From: Sediminibacillus massiliensis
Lineage (GTDB): Bacteria > Bacillota > Bacilli > Bacillales > Amphibacillaceae
Direction of reading: 5' to 3'
DNA length: 64,000 bases
Assembly (NCBI RefSeq): GCF_900156915.1
Contig: NZ_LT732535.1
Location: forward strand, 3,733,079-3,797,078
This document shows positions 16,242-24,779 of this stretch, piece by piece. Position 1 is the first letter of the stretch, and each line of letters opens with the position of its first letter. The translations under genes were made by a program, and so were the position numbers. The notes under the pieces were generated by a model, which was given only the letters and a program-made list of their open reading frames with translations, did not search any database and was not told the DNA's origin.

Positions 16242-17230
16242 GACCAGTAATTGGAATCACAATGGGAGATGCGGCAGGTATCGGACCGGAAATTATCGTC
16301 AAAGCATTACAGGATGACAGTCTGTATCAGGAGTGTCGTCCATTGGTCATTGGTGATATCGAAAGATTGAGGACAGCGGCAGAGATAACGGAAACAAAGG
16401 TGGACTTCCGCAAGATAAATAAGGCGAAAGATGCTCAGTTTCAAAGAGGCGTTGTGGATTGTTTCGATTTAGAACTGATTCCCGAAGATTTGCCGTTTGG
16501 GGAATTGTCTTCTACAGCAGGAGATGCAGCTTTCCAATATCTTGTGAAAGCTGTGGAACTGGCCAAAGACAAAGAGATACAAGCCATTTGTACAGCCCCT
16601 TTAAATAAAGAGGCACTTCATCAAGCGGGTCATCTCTATCCGGGCCATACAGAAATTCTGGCCGAATTAACAGACACCGAAGAATTTTCCATGCTTCTGA
16701 CATCCCCTCAATTGAAGGTCATCCATTTGACCACCCATGTAGGGTTAACGGAGGCAATTGATTTAATAAACCCTGAGAGGGTTTATCAAGTTGTAAAAAT
16801 AGCGCATGAAACACTCAGAAAAGCCGGAACCAATCAACCCAGAATAGCATTATGCGGAATAAATCCTCATGCAGGGGAGAACGGACTGTTTGGAAATGGG
16901 GAAGAAGAAGAGAAGTTGATTCCTGGAGTGGAAAAAGCAAAAGCCGAAGGGATTGACATAAGCGGCCCATATCCTGCAGATACACTGTTTTACCGTGCCA
17001 TGAGAGGTGATTTTGATATTGTGGTTGCTTGCTACCACGACCAAGGGCACGTTCCCATCAAAGTTCTTGGAATAGAAGAAGGAGTCAATATAACCGCGGG
17101 CTTGAAAGGAGGGATTATCAGGACATCGGTCGATCACGGAACAGCTTTTGATATTGCCGGAAAAAATATAGCAAAGCCTGATAGTCTGATAGCAGCGATT
17201 TACTCAGCGGCTGAATTAGCGCCGAGATGA
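16238..17230 (+). CDS. pdxA2: 4-phospho-D-threonate/erythronate dehydrogenase (PdxA2 family)
   Basis: 330 residues of the PdxA family of NAD-dependent, metal-dependent dehydrogenases/decarboxylases. It shows GITMGDAAGIGPEII at the N-terminus and the metal-ligand histidines in YPGHTE, ACYHDQGH and SVDHGTAFDIAG. The family includes biosynthetic PdxA, but Bacillaceae normally make pyridoxal phosphate with PdxST. The ATGA overlap with the DUF1537 kinase gene also supports the catabolic PdxA2 role giving dihydroxyacetone phosphate and CO2. The RBS GGGAGGG lies inside the kinase gene. It ends in a shared bidirectional terminator. Confidence 0.85.
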   Translation: MRPVIGITMGDAAGIGPEIIVKALQDDSLYQECRPLVIGDIERLRTAAEITETKVDFRKINKAKDAQFQRGVVDCFDLELIPEDLPFGELSSTAGDAAFQYLVKAVELAKDKEIQAICTAPLNKEALHQAGHLYPGHTEILAELTDTEEFSMLLTSPQLKVIHLTTHVGLTEAIDLINPERVYQVVKIAHETLRKAGTNQPRIALCGINPHAGENGLFGNGEEEEKLIPGVEKAKAEGIDISGPYPADTLFYRAMRGDFDIVVACYHDQGHVPIKVLGIEEGVNITAGLKGGIIRTSVDHGTAFDIAGKNIAKPDSLIAAIYSAAELAPR

Positions 17231-17244
17231 ATTGTCCGTAAATA

Positions 17245-17280
17245 TAAAAGGATCGTCTTTTTCGAAAGACGATCCTTTTA
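17245..17280. terminator. Bidirectional terminator between pdxA2 and prs
   Basis: A perfect 16-pair stem, TAAAAGGATCGTCTTT with its complement, is closed by a TTCG tetraloop. It has A/T tracts on both sides and serves the two convergent genes. Confidence 0.92.
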
Positions 17281-17289
17281 TAAATGAGA

Positions 17290-18246
17290 TCAGCTGTTAA
17301 ACAAAGGGCTGACCGGTTCATCTTGAAAGACGCGCTTAATCGCTTCACTGATCAGTGGCGCGATTGATAACTGGGTCAGTTTGTCGATTTTCTTTTCTTC
17401 CGAGAGAAGGATACTGTTGGTTACAATCAATTCCTTCACTGGTGAATCCGCAATCCTGTCGATTGCATAGCCGGAAAGGACGGGATGAGTGCTGCAGGCA
17501 TAAACATCCTTGGCACCTTTATCAAGCAGTGCTTTTGTACCGGTAGTAATCCGTGTTCCTGTATCAACGATATCATCGATAAGGATAGCCGTTTTGCCTT
17601 CGATATCTCCGACAATGTTGGTTACTGCGGTAGCTCCTTCACGAGGTCCGCGTCTATCGATAATGGCAATCGGTGCTTTGACCCGGTCGGCAAACTGGCG
17701 GGCTCGTTTCACACTGCCATGGTCCGGAGAAACGACGACTATTTCATCCAGATTTTTTTTATTGAAGTATTCGGAAAGCAGCGGGATTCCTACCAGCAGG
17801 TCTACTGGTATGTTGAAAAAACCTTGAACCTGCGGGGCATGGATATCAATGGACATTACTCTTGTCGCTCCAGCAGTCTCTATCAAATCCGCAATGAGTT
17901 TGGCTGTGATTGGTTCTCTTGAACGAGCTTTGCGATCCTGGCGTGCATATCCGTAATAAGGGATTACGACATTTACAGAATGAGCCGATGCTCGTTTTAA
18001 AGCATCTATCATGATAAGCAATTCCATGATGTGCTGATTGACAGGTTCGCTAGTAGATTGGATGACAAAAACATCACATCCTCGCACACTTTCTTCAATA
18101 TTAATTTGAATTTCTCCGTCACTGAATTTAGCGACAGAACTCTTTCCTAGATCAATTCCCATATTCGCAGCGATTTCTTCAGCAAGCGGACGATTGGAAC
18201 TTAACGAAAAAACCTTTAGTTTAGAATCTGGACTTCCTGTGGACAT
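17290..18246 (-). CDS. Ribose-phosphate pyrophosphokinase, divergent paralogue
   Basis: 318 residues, full length for PRPP synthetase. Shared core motifs are [74 protein letters not shown] and [17 protein letters not shown]. Two active-site loops differ from Bacillus Prs as I recall it: the catalytic flexible loop reads [17 protein letters not shown] rather than DKRRPRPNVAEV, and the ribose-5-phosphate loop reads [11 protein letters not shown] rather than DDIIDTAGTI. It also stands alone, not beside glmU. I infer a second, non-standard copy, possibly still a PRPP synthetase. RBS GGAGGAG precedes the ATG. Confidence 0.88.
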   Translation of the reverse strand: MSTGSPDSKLKVFSLSSNRPLAEEIAANMGIDLGKSSVAKFSDGEIQINIEESVRGCDVFVIQSTSEPVNQHIMELLIMIDALKRASAHSVNVVIPYYGYARQDRKARSREPITAKLIADLIETAGATRVMSIDIHAPQVQGFFNIPVDLLVGIPLLSEYFNKKNLDEIVVVSPDHGSVKRARQFADRVKAPIAIIDRRGPREGATAVTNIVGDIEGKTAILIDDIVDTGTRITTGTKALLDKGAKDVYACSTHPVLSGYAIDRIADSPVKELIVTNSILLSEEKKIDKLTQLSIAPLISEAIKRVFQDEPVSPLFNS

Positions 18247-18415
18247 GGACCGCTCCTCCTTATGTATCTGAGGTCATTTTAATTACACATTATTATCTCA
18301 AAAAAGAATACTATAGACAAGTTTTCCCCTTGCCTGTGTCGGTATGTATATAAAGATGTAAGCGCGACCATAATAAGGATGACAACACACGACCGATTGC
18401 ATAGGAGGGTGTTTC

Positions 18416-18682
18416 ATGAAGGTCCGCGTTTCGGAAAAAGAAATATTCTATTTAATACTTAAAACTTGTTTCTGTCATAACATCCACATGGCACCTGGAA
18501 TGACGTTAATAGACATGTGGAGAAGATTAGCAGCTGAAATGGACTCCTTTTCCAGAAAAATTTGGATTGAACGCTTAACAGAACAAGTTAATCTGAACAA
18601 TAATCGTAAACTGAAAGAGATGCTTTTGATACTAGAATCCAATCAAGATAAAGAAGAAGACGGGAAAGAAAAAATCAGCTAG
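18416..18682 (+). CDS. Small conserved protein, paralogue of the one at 40174; unknown function
   Basis: 88 residues, soluble, no recognisable domain. Its core LKTCFCHNIHMAPGM, DMWRRLAAEMDSFSRKIW and the final LKEML-LILES line up with the 97-residue protein at 40174, so the window holds two members of one small family. The C-terminus is charged. RBS AGGAGGG lies 7 bases before the ATG. Upstream, GTTTTC at 18321 and CGGTAT at 18340 (13-base spacing) resemble a sigma-B promoter, which would make it a stress gene; this is tentative. Confidence 0.75.
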   Translation: MKVRVSEKEIFYLILKTCFCHNIHMAPGMTLIDMWRRLAAEMDSFSRKIWIERLTEQVNLNNNRKLKEMLLILESNQDKEEDGKEKIS

Positions 18683-18692
18683 TTACAAAATG

Positions 18693-18722
18693 AACCAGCC
18701 GGCCTTATGTGGCGGCTGGTTA
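18693..18722. terminator. Bidirectional terminator
   Basis: AACCAGCCG and CGGCTGGTT pair across an 11-base loop, between the small gene and the convergent phosphoesterase gene. Confidence 0.85.
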
Positions 18723-18727
18723 TTATA

Positions 18728-19447
18728 TTAAACCCGGGCATTGCGGATGATGTTTTCCATCATTTCCGTGTTTGGATACTGCCGTTCTTTATATTTTTCG
18801 ATAGGACTTTCAATATCATATTTTACACGTTCAATGGAAGTGCTGATACTTCCATTTTCGACATCAACCATAGCATAAGAGGCTTTGGAAGTTCCGTCAA
18901 ATGGCAAACCCACACTGCCTGTATTAATTACTGTTCTGCCATTTAAATACCGGATATAAGCTTTGTGAATGTGACCGTAAAGGTAAACATCTGCCGTTTC
19001 TTTCTGCATGAAGGTTGTTGCGATTTTTTCCTCGTCAGCATCGGGCAATACAACATCAAACAAGCTGTCTGGTGTCGCATGAAATAGATGGAATGTTACT
19101 CCTGATTCTGTAAAGGTAGCTTGATCTGGAAGTCCGGATAGATAATCAATATCTTTCTCTTCCAATTGGGAAACTGTCCATGCTTGTTCTTTCTGCATCA
19201 AAGCCAGTGCCTGGTCGGGAACTTCCCCTCGTTGTACGCCCCGGACGACCCATTCATCGGCATTGCCTTTGATGACTGTAGTATTTAAGCTTTGAATCTG
19301 TGCAATTGAACGTTTTGGTTCAGGCCCGCGATAGGCGATGTCTCCCAGAACGTAAATCTTGTCAGCTTGTTTTTTATTTATATCCTCCAATACAGCCTCT
19401 AAGGCATCCGCATTTCCATGGATATCAGATAAAAAAGCAATTCGCAT
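18728..19447 (-). CDS. Calcineurin-like metallophosphoesterase (YfcE/MJ0936 type)
   Basis: About 239 residues. The metal-binding motifs of the family are in order: FLSDIHGNADAL, VLGDIAYRGPEP, VIKGNADEWV, FHLFHATPD and YLYGHIHKAYI. It probably hydrolyses a phosphodiester or phosphomonoester in the cytoplasm; the substrate is unknown. The frame extends upstream, but AAGGGGAG 5 bases before the ATG at 19447 marks the start, and the family normally begins MRIAFLSDIHGN. Confidence 0.88.
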   Translation of the reverse strand: MRIAFLSDIHGNADALEAVLEDINKKQADKIYVLGDIAYRGPEPKRSIAQIQSLNTTVIKGNADEWVVRGVQRGEVPDQALALMQKEQAWTVSQLEEKDIDYLSGLPDQATFTESGVTFHLFHATPDSLFDVVLPDADEEKIATTFMQKETADVYLYGHIHKAYIRYLNGRTVINTGSVGLPFDGTSKASYAMVDVENGSISTSIERVKYDIESPIEKYKERQYPNTEMMENIIRNARV

Positions 19448-19571
19448 CCAAACTCCCCTTTTCTGTTTTCTTTTATGGTAGCACTTTTTGATAGGGTTTA
19501 TAAAATACTTTGTCATGGCTTGCTGTTCCCCACCCCTAATCATACACATATGATGTAAGTTCACTGTTGAG

Positions 19572-19944
19572 GCAAACTGCGAACTAGTGAAAATTACTTT
19601 TTGTGACGTTTTCTCTCATTCTGATGTTTATTGAGTGTTGGTAATCGCTGCGGCAGAACACTTCGCTTTCCGCGGGCACGGCCTCAGCCTCCTCATCAGC
19701 AAAGGACGCTTCTTGCGGGGTCGTCGACCCAGAATCACTTCTCACCTAATCAAAGAAATATACCAAGCTGCGGAAAAATGCGAGACTCCAGTGGGAAAGG
19801 AACAGTCTGAAGACCCCGCAGGGCGTTTTTCCCGAGGAGCCTGAAGCGTTCTCCACGGAAAGCGAGTGTTTTTCTGCTGCGCTGGACTACCACTCAATCA
19901 GAAAAGGATGGTAGGAAGCCACACCAAGTTATGTTGCAGTTTAT
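19572..19944. repeat. MITE-like intergenic repeat (copy B)
   Basis: Left end CTGCGAACTAGTGAAAATT, right end CAAGTTATGTTGCAGTTTA. Inside, GCTGCGGCAGAACACTTCG with CTTTCCGCGGGCACGG on the left is mirrored on the right by the reverse complement of a similar block, CGGAAAGCGAGTGTTTTTCTG with GAGGAGCC. The whole unit could therefore fold into one long imperfect hairpin. It also has GACCCCGCAGGGCG-type inner arms. No start codon with an RBS was seen. The rest of the gap to 20113 is AT-rich and holds nothing I can name. Confidence 0.8.
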
Positions 19945-20113
19945 GGATTTTGTGTTAATTGTTTTATTAAATAGCATTATAAGAAAATGAGACTAGGGAT
20001 TTGTCTTTGGATGATTATTGCGACAAAATCAGACGTACTTAAACAAACAAAATTTGCAGGAATTTTTATTGATTAAGAGAAATATTAGTTTAGGTAAAAA
20101 GGAGGCGGATTTT

Positions 20114-20863
20114 ATGACTAGTAGAAAAACAGCTGTCATCACCGGGGTAAGCCATGCAAACGGGATAGGGGCTGCCGTTTGCAGGACACTGGCGGAAAAA
20201 GGAATGAACATTTTTTTCACCCATTGGGAATCTGAACCTGAATGGGGCGTTTCATTTCAAAAAGAAATAATAGAGAAAGGTGTCGATTGTTCTCACTTGG
20301 AAATAGACCTATCGAAATCAGAAGCACATGAGTATGTACTGAATGCTGCACAAGCAGATTTTGATACACCATCTGTTTTGGTCAATAATGCCGCCTATTC
20401 GGTAAATGACGGTTATATGGCGTTAGACAGTCAGATTATCGATCAGCATTATGCTGTAAATATGCGGGCAACTTTGATGCTGTCAGTAGAATTTGCTCGA
20501 CGGTTTGAAAAAGCAGAAGCAAAAAACGGCCGGATTATCAATATGACATCAGGTCAGGGACAAGGACCGATGATCGGGGAATTGGCCTATGGAGCTACTA
20601 AGGGGGCCATTTCTGCTTTTACTTTATCCTTGTCGGCAGAGGTAGCTCCGCTCGGAATAACAGTAAATGCCGTTAATCCCGGACCTACTGATACGGGTTG
20701 GATGACAGGAGGAATAAAAGAATCGCTTCAGCCTAAATTCTTGATGGGGCGAATAGGACAACCGGAAGATGCTGCAAACTTGGTTGGTTTTTTAGCCAGT
20801 GAAGAGGCTGGGTGGATCACGGGACAAGTAATTAATTCAGAAGGCGCTTTTTTAAGACAATGA
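20114..20863 (+). CDS. Short-chain dehydrogenase/reductase (FabG-like)
   Basis: 249 residues of the classical SDR family, an NAD(P)-dependent oxidoreductase. It has a cofactor loop VITGVSHANGIGAAV, NNAAYS, the catalytic Ser in NMTSGQGQG, the Tyr-Lys pair in YGATKGAIS, and NPGPTDTG. RBS AAAGGAGGCG precedes the ATG at 20114; the frame extends upstream but without an RBS. The substrate is unknown. It precedes the ABC importer genes by 200 bases but has a separate promoter between, so a shared function is only a possibility. Confidence 0.88.
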   Translation: MTSRKTAVITGVSHANGIGAAVCRTLAEKGMNIFFTHWESEPEWGVSFQKEIIEKGVDCSHLEIDLSKSEAHEYVLNAAQADFDTPSVLVNNAAYSVNDGYMALDSQIIDQHYAVNMRATLMLSVEFARRFEKAEAKNGRIINMTSGQGQGPMIGELAYGATKGAISAFTLSLSAEVAPLGITVNAVNPGPTDTGWMTGGIKESLQPKFLMGRIGQPEDAANLVGFLASEEAGWITGQVINSEGAFLRQ

Positions 20864-20946
20864 TTAAATATGAATGGGGGCAATAATCCCCTTATTTGAT
20901 GTTTCTTTTTATGAGCAGCTTCATAATGGACCGCTGCTTAAATCGG

Positions 20947-21020
20947 TTGATTAATAGTTTTCTATCTAATATAATGACAGTAAGTAAACGTTTTCTTTAA
21001 CTTTAATGTAAGCGCTTTAC
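20947..21020 (+). promoter_or_regulatory. Sigma-A promoter with two LacI/CcpA-like operator boxes
   Basis: TTGATT at 20947-20952 and TATAAT at 20970-20975 have the ideal 17-base spacing. Just downstream lie two LacI-family type palindromes, GTAAACGTTTTC (20984-20995) and GTAAGCGCTTTAC (21008-21020). The second resembles a catabolite-responsive element. Their position after the start site suits repression by CcpA or a dedicated LacI regulator of the sugar importer downstream. Confidence 0.7.
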
Positions 21021-21064
21021 TTAACGGGAAGTATTTTAAAATTTGGATGTAGGGGGTAGTTGTA

Positions 21065-22414
21065 TTGAAGCTTTACAAAAAGAGTGTTAGTTTTTTTCTA
21101 CTTATGATTTTGGCTCTCTTTTTAGCTGCATGTAACAATTCTGAACAGTCGTCCGGCGATGGCGGAACAGAAGAACCTCAAGACACTACAGAAGATACTT
21201 CAGGAGATTCAGGTGGGGAAGGAACAGAAGAATCAGATGAACAAGTGACAATTGTTTATGCACGTGGTGTCGATACAACAGGAGCAAACGAAAAACTGGT
21301 AGCCGCATTCGAAGAGCAGCACCCGAATATCAATGTGGAATATAGAGAAATGCCTTCAGACACCGGGCAGCAGCATGATCAGTATGTTACGGAATTCAGT
21401 GGCGGAAGTGCTGAAATCGATGTATTTGATGCAGATGTGATCTGGCCGGCCGAATTTGCCCAGGCCAATTATGCCTTGGAGTTGGACCGGTTCATCGAAC
21501 AGGACGGAATCGATATGGAGCAATATTTCCCCGGAACTGTTGCCGCCGGGAATTTCAATGGGAAGCAATGGGCCATGCCGAAATTCTCTGATGCAGGAAT
21601 GTTGTATTATCGATCAGATATTGTAGAAGAGCCGCCGGCTACATGGGATGAATTGATTGAGCAGGCAGGCCAGTACCAAGGGGAAGAAGGTACATCTTCC
21701 GGATACTTAATGCAGGCGGCCCAATACGAAGGGCTGGTATGTAATGCGGTTGAATTTATTCAATCATACGGTGGACAGGTAATAAATGAGAACAATGAAG
21801 TGGTTGTCAACAGTCCGGAAACGATAAAAGCAATTGAAAAAATGCAAGAAATAGTCGGTTCAGACTTCGTTCCGGATAACATTTTGAATTTCCAGGAAGT
21901 GGAGACGGAAACGGCGTTCATTGAAGGTAATGCCGTGTTTGCACGAAACTGGCCATATATGCAGGCATCTGCGAATGATGAAGAGAGATCCAGCGTCGTA
22001 GATAATGTAGAAGTGACAACTCTGCCTGAAGGAGATGCGGGCAGTGCTTCCACATTGGGCGGCTGGATGGCGATGATAAACCGACATTCCGAGCATCCCC
22101 AGGAAGCATGGGAGTTTGTTAAATTTATGACTGGGGAGGAAGGTCAGAAAATAACCGCTATTGAAGGAGGCTCTCCTCCGACAATCCCTGCCCTTTACGA
22201 TGATCCAGAAGTACAGGAAGCAGGTGCATTGTTCGATAATCCAGATTTTGTAGAAGTTTTGGAGAATGCTGTCCCAAGACCGGTCACTCCAATTTATCCA
22301 GAGATTTCCGATATCATGCAAATCGAGCTTTCTAAAGCATTGACAGGAGACCAGACTGCTGAAGAAGCTGCTTCCAATATGGAAACTAAAATAACAGAAG
22401 CTATGAATGAATAA
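21065..22414 (+). CDS. Sugar ABC transporter solute-binding lipoprotein
   Basis: 449 residues, family 1 extracellular solute-binding protein. The signal peptide ends in the lipobox LFLAAC with the lipidated Cys23, followed by a very acidic, low-complexity linker (about residues 25-60) and then the bilobed binding domain starting VTIVYARGVDTTG. It starts with TTG behind GTAGGGGGT. The two permease genes follow after an attenuating hairpin. The substrate is a carbohydrate by family and by the operator context; which one is not visible. The acidic linker fits a salt-adapted surface protein. Confidence 0.9.
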   Translation: MKLYKKSVSFFLLMILALFLAACNNSEQSSGDGGTEEPQDTTEDTSGDSGGEGTEESDEQVTIVYARGVDTTGANEKLVAAFEEQHPNINVEYREMPSDTGQQHDQYVTEFSGGSAEIDVFDADVIWPAEFAQANYALELDRFIEQDGIDMEQYFPGTVAAGNFNGKQWAMPKFSDAGMLYYRSDIVEEPPATWDELIEQAGQYQGEEGTSSGYLMQAAQYEGLVCNAVEFIQSYGGQVINENNEVVVNSPETIKAIEKMQEIVGSDFVPDNILNFQEVETETAFIEGNAVFARNWPYMQASANDEERSSVVDNVEVTTLPEGDAGSASTLGGWMAMINRHSEHPQEAWEFVKFMTGEEGQKITAIEGGSPPTIPALYDDPEVQEAGALFDNPDFVEVLENAVPRPVTPIYPEISDIMQIELSKALTGDQTAEEAASNMETKITEAMNE

Positions 22415-22436
22415 ATCTGGATATTAGTAAAGTGAA

Positions 22437-22483
22437 AAGGAATAAGGGTAAGAATGGTGTATTTCACTTTTCTTGCCCTTTTC
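22437..22483 (+). terminator. Attenuator between binding-protein and permease genes
   Basis: AAGGGTAAGAA pairs with TTCTTGCCCTT across a 15-base loop and is followed by TTCTATT. It would let the binding protein be made in excess of the permeases. Confidence 0.75.
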
Positions 22484-22542
22484 TATTATCCCGCAGTATC
22501 GAAAGACGGGGGTTCACTTAATTTAAGTAAAGGGGCATGACA

Positions 22543-23859
22543 ATGAAAAGGAGACGGCAATTATCAGAAAAACAACTGGGTTACTTGATGATCCTGCCTT
22601 CACTGATCTTAGTCATTTTAGTCATATTGTGGCCTGTGACCCAGTCATTTTGGAACAGTTTATTTGATTACAGGTTAAATGATCCGGCACGGTCACAAAA
22701 AATGTTGAATGCACATATCGACATGGAAAGATATGTGAATGACCAGTATTATATCCCCAATCAACTGGAGAGCCTGGAAAACAATACAAGTAACGGGGAG
22801 ATACAGGATACGATTGAGCAGATTAGAACGGGAATCAATGATTATCATGAAGAACTTGTCAGCGATCCGGAAGTTGCCGAAAAGGTAGATACGATAAATG
22901 AAATGCTAAATAATTACGAGCCTGTAAATGACCCGGATCTAAAATACTTACAAGTGGATAACGACTTTGCCAATGAATACCGCGACACGCTGGCTGGTTA
23001 CGAAGAGGAGTTACAACAGCTGAGCGAAACATCGGACAATCAGGCGGAGGCATTGTCGCAAGCGTCGGAATTAATAGGTTCCACAAAAGAGAGTATCCTA
23101 AAGTCCAATTTTATCGGATTGAAAAATTATGGTAAATATCTACAAGATCCCCGCATGTGGGGAGCAATGTGGAATACCACAGTATTTACAGTTGTTTCTG
23201 TGTTCTTTGAATTAATAATCGGATTGTGTGTCGCTCTTGCCATCAATAGAGCTTTCAAAGCAAGGGGCCTCTTTCGGGCTTCGGTACTTATTCCCTGGGC
23301 AATTCCGACGGCGGTTTCAGCCATGATGTGGGGATTTCTATATGATGGTCAGTCGGGTATTGTAGCACACTATTTCGCAAATATTTTTCATATTATTCCT
23401 GATGATTCATGGCTGTTGAGTACATCTGACGGGGCCATGTTCTCTGTCATCTTTGCTGATATATGGAAGACAACGCCCTATATGGCCTTGTTAATTCTTG
23501 CTGGTTTACAGACGATACCAGGTTCCCTTTATGAAGCTTCGGAAGTGGATGGGGCTGGTAAAATTCAGCAATTTTTCAAAATCACACTCCCACTCTTGAA
23601 ATCTGCGATTCTAGTCGCTTTACTATTCAGGACATTGGATGCTTTCCGGGTCTTTGACCTTATCTATGTATTGACGGGTGGAGGGCCGGCAAATGGAACG
23701 GAAAGTATCTCGATTTATGCTTATAAAACGCTGTTTGCCCAGCAAAACTTTGGAGAAGGATCGGTTCTTTCCGTGCTCGTTTTCCTGGCTGTTGCATTGA
23801 TAAGTGTCCTTTACGTTAAACTGATCGGCTCTGACCTATTTGAAGGACGGACAAAATAG
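22543..23859 (+). CDS. Sugar ABC permease (MalF-like) with a large extracytoplasmic insertion
   Basis: About 438 residues, against roughly 290-310 for a usual six-helix sugar permease. TM1 is at about residues 15-36. It is followed by some 140 residues (about 45-185) that are polar and helical, with coiled-coil character and no hydrophobic stretch, before the standard core resumes at FIGLKNYGKYL. The EAA loop is present as YEASEVDGAGKIQQFFKITLPLLK. The insertion is at the same topological place as the MalF P2 loop, but does not read like it. RBS AAAGGGG favours the ATG at 22543 over 22537. Confidence 0.9.
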   Translation: MKRRRQLSEKQLGYLMILPSLILVILVILWPVTQSFWNSLFDYRLNDPARSQKMLNAHIDMERYVNDQYYIPNQLESLENNTSNGEIQDTIEQIRTGINDYHEELVSDPEVAEKVDTINEMLNNYEPVNDPDLKYLQVDNDFANEYRDTLAGYEEELQQLSETSDNQAEALSQASELIGSTKESILKSNFIGLKNYGKYLQDPRMWGAMWNTTVFTVVSVFFELIIGLCVALAINRAFKARGLFRASVLIPWAIPTAVSAMMWGFLYDGQSGIVAHYFANIFHIIPDDSWLLSTSDGAMFSVIFADIWKTTPYMALLILAGLQTIPGSLYEASEVDGAGKIQQFFKITLPLLKSAILVALLFRTLDAFRVFDLIYVLTGGGPANGTESISIYAYKTLFAQQNFGEGSVLSVLVFLAVALISVLYVKLIGSDLFEGRTK

Positions 23860-23874
23860 AAGGAGGGGAAAAGT

Positions 23875-24696
23875 GTGAGAAAACGAGCAGGTATCTGGTT
23901 TTATGTCTTTATGTCTCTATTTGTGTTCCTGACAATGTTTCCGTTTATCTGGGTATTTTTGACATCGATCAAGCCGCCGGCAGAAATATTCTCTTCTTTT
24001 GCCTGGTTCACAAGTAACCCGACTTTGGCTTCCTATGAAACGGCATTGACAGCAAGGCCGCTGCTTCGATATATGGCCAACAGTATCATCGTTTCAGGCC
24101 TGACAACTTTAATAGCGATTTCCTTTGCATCGTTTGCCTCTTATGCTGTTACCCGGCTGCCTATTAAAGGAAAAGGATTGTTTTTGGGAGTGGTCCTGGC
24201 AGCAGCGATGTTTCCGCAAATTGCTATCATTTCGCCAATGTATAATTTCATGGCCAATTTGGGACTGAGAAACAGCTATATTGGTTTGATCATTCCCTAC
24301 ATTACCATCAGCTTACCACTGGCAATATGGATTCTTTCTACGTTTTTCAAGAAAATACCTTATGAATTGGAGGAATCAGCCAAACTGGATGGGGCTAGCC
24401 CGTTTCAGACCTTTCGCAAAATCATTTTTCCGCTCGCAGCTCCCGGGGTATTTACTACAGGCATTCTCGTTTTTATCGCTGCGTGGAATGAGTATTTGTT
24501 CGCACTGACAATCAACAGTGATGATAAATGGAGGACTGTTCCAGTAGGTATCTCCATGTACACAAGCCAGTACACTATCCCGTGGGGGGACATTACAGCG
24601 GCTACTGTTCTAGTGACCATCCCGATTGTCATCCTTGTGTTGGTATTCCAGAAAAGAATTGTGTCCGGCTTAACGTCCGGATCAGTGAAAGAATAA
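23875..24696 (+). CDS. Sugar ABC permease (MalG-like)
   Basis: 273 residues with six predicted helices, second permease of the importer. The EAA loop is YELEESAKLDGASPFQTFRKIIFPL, and the C-terminal segment TSGSVKE matches the MalG tail that contacts the ATPase. GTG start behind GGAGGGG, 15 bases after the first permease. No ATP-binding subunit gene is present, so a shared ATPase of the MsmX/MsmK type encoded elsewhere must energise it (inference from the family in Bacillus). Confidence 0.92.
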   Translation: MRKRAGIWFYVFMSLFVFLTMFPFIWVFLTSIKPPAEIFSSFAWFTSNPTLASYETALTARPLLRYMANSIIVSGLTTLIAISFASFASYAVTRLPIKGKGLFLGVVLAAAMFPQIAIISPMYNFMANLGLRNSYIGLIIPYITISLPLAIWILSTFFKKIPYELEESAKLDGASPFQTFRKIIFPLAAPGVFTTGILVFIAAWNEYLFALTINSDDKWRTVPVGISMYTSQYTIPWGDITAATVLVTIPIVILVLVFQKRIVSGLTSGSVKE

Positions 24697-24736
24697 AAGA
24701 ATACAGAGAAGCAATAAGCAACGAGTTGCAAAACTG

Positions 24737-24778
24737 GCAGAAAAATCAGGCTCTAATTGGAGCCTGATTTTCTTCTGC
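24737..24778. terminator. Bidirectional terminator
   Basis: AAAATCAGGCTC pairs with GAGCCTGATTTT, with outer GCAGAA/TTCTGC extension. It lies between the convergent permease and MFS genes. Confidence 0.88.
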
Positions 24779-24779
24779 T

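Noticed and set aside
17355-17922. Long plus-strand frames opposite prs
   Set aside because: They are antisense to a clearly recognisable gene and show no protein family features.
19635-19844. 69-residue frame inside repeat copy B
   Set aside because: It follows the repeat sequence, has no RBS and is broken in the other copies.
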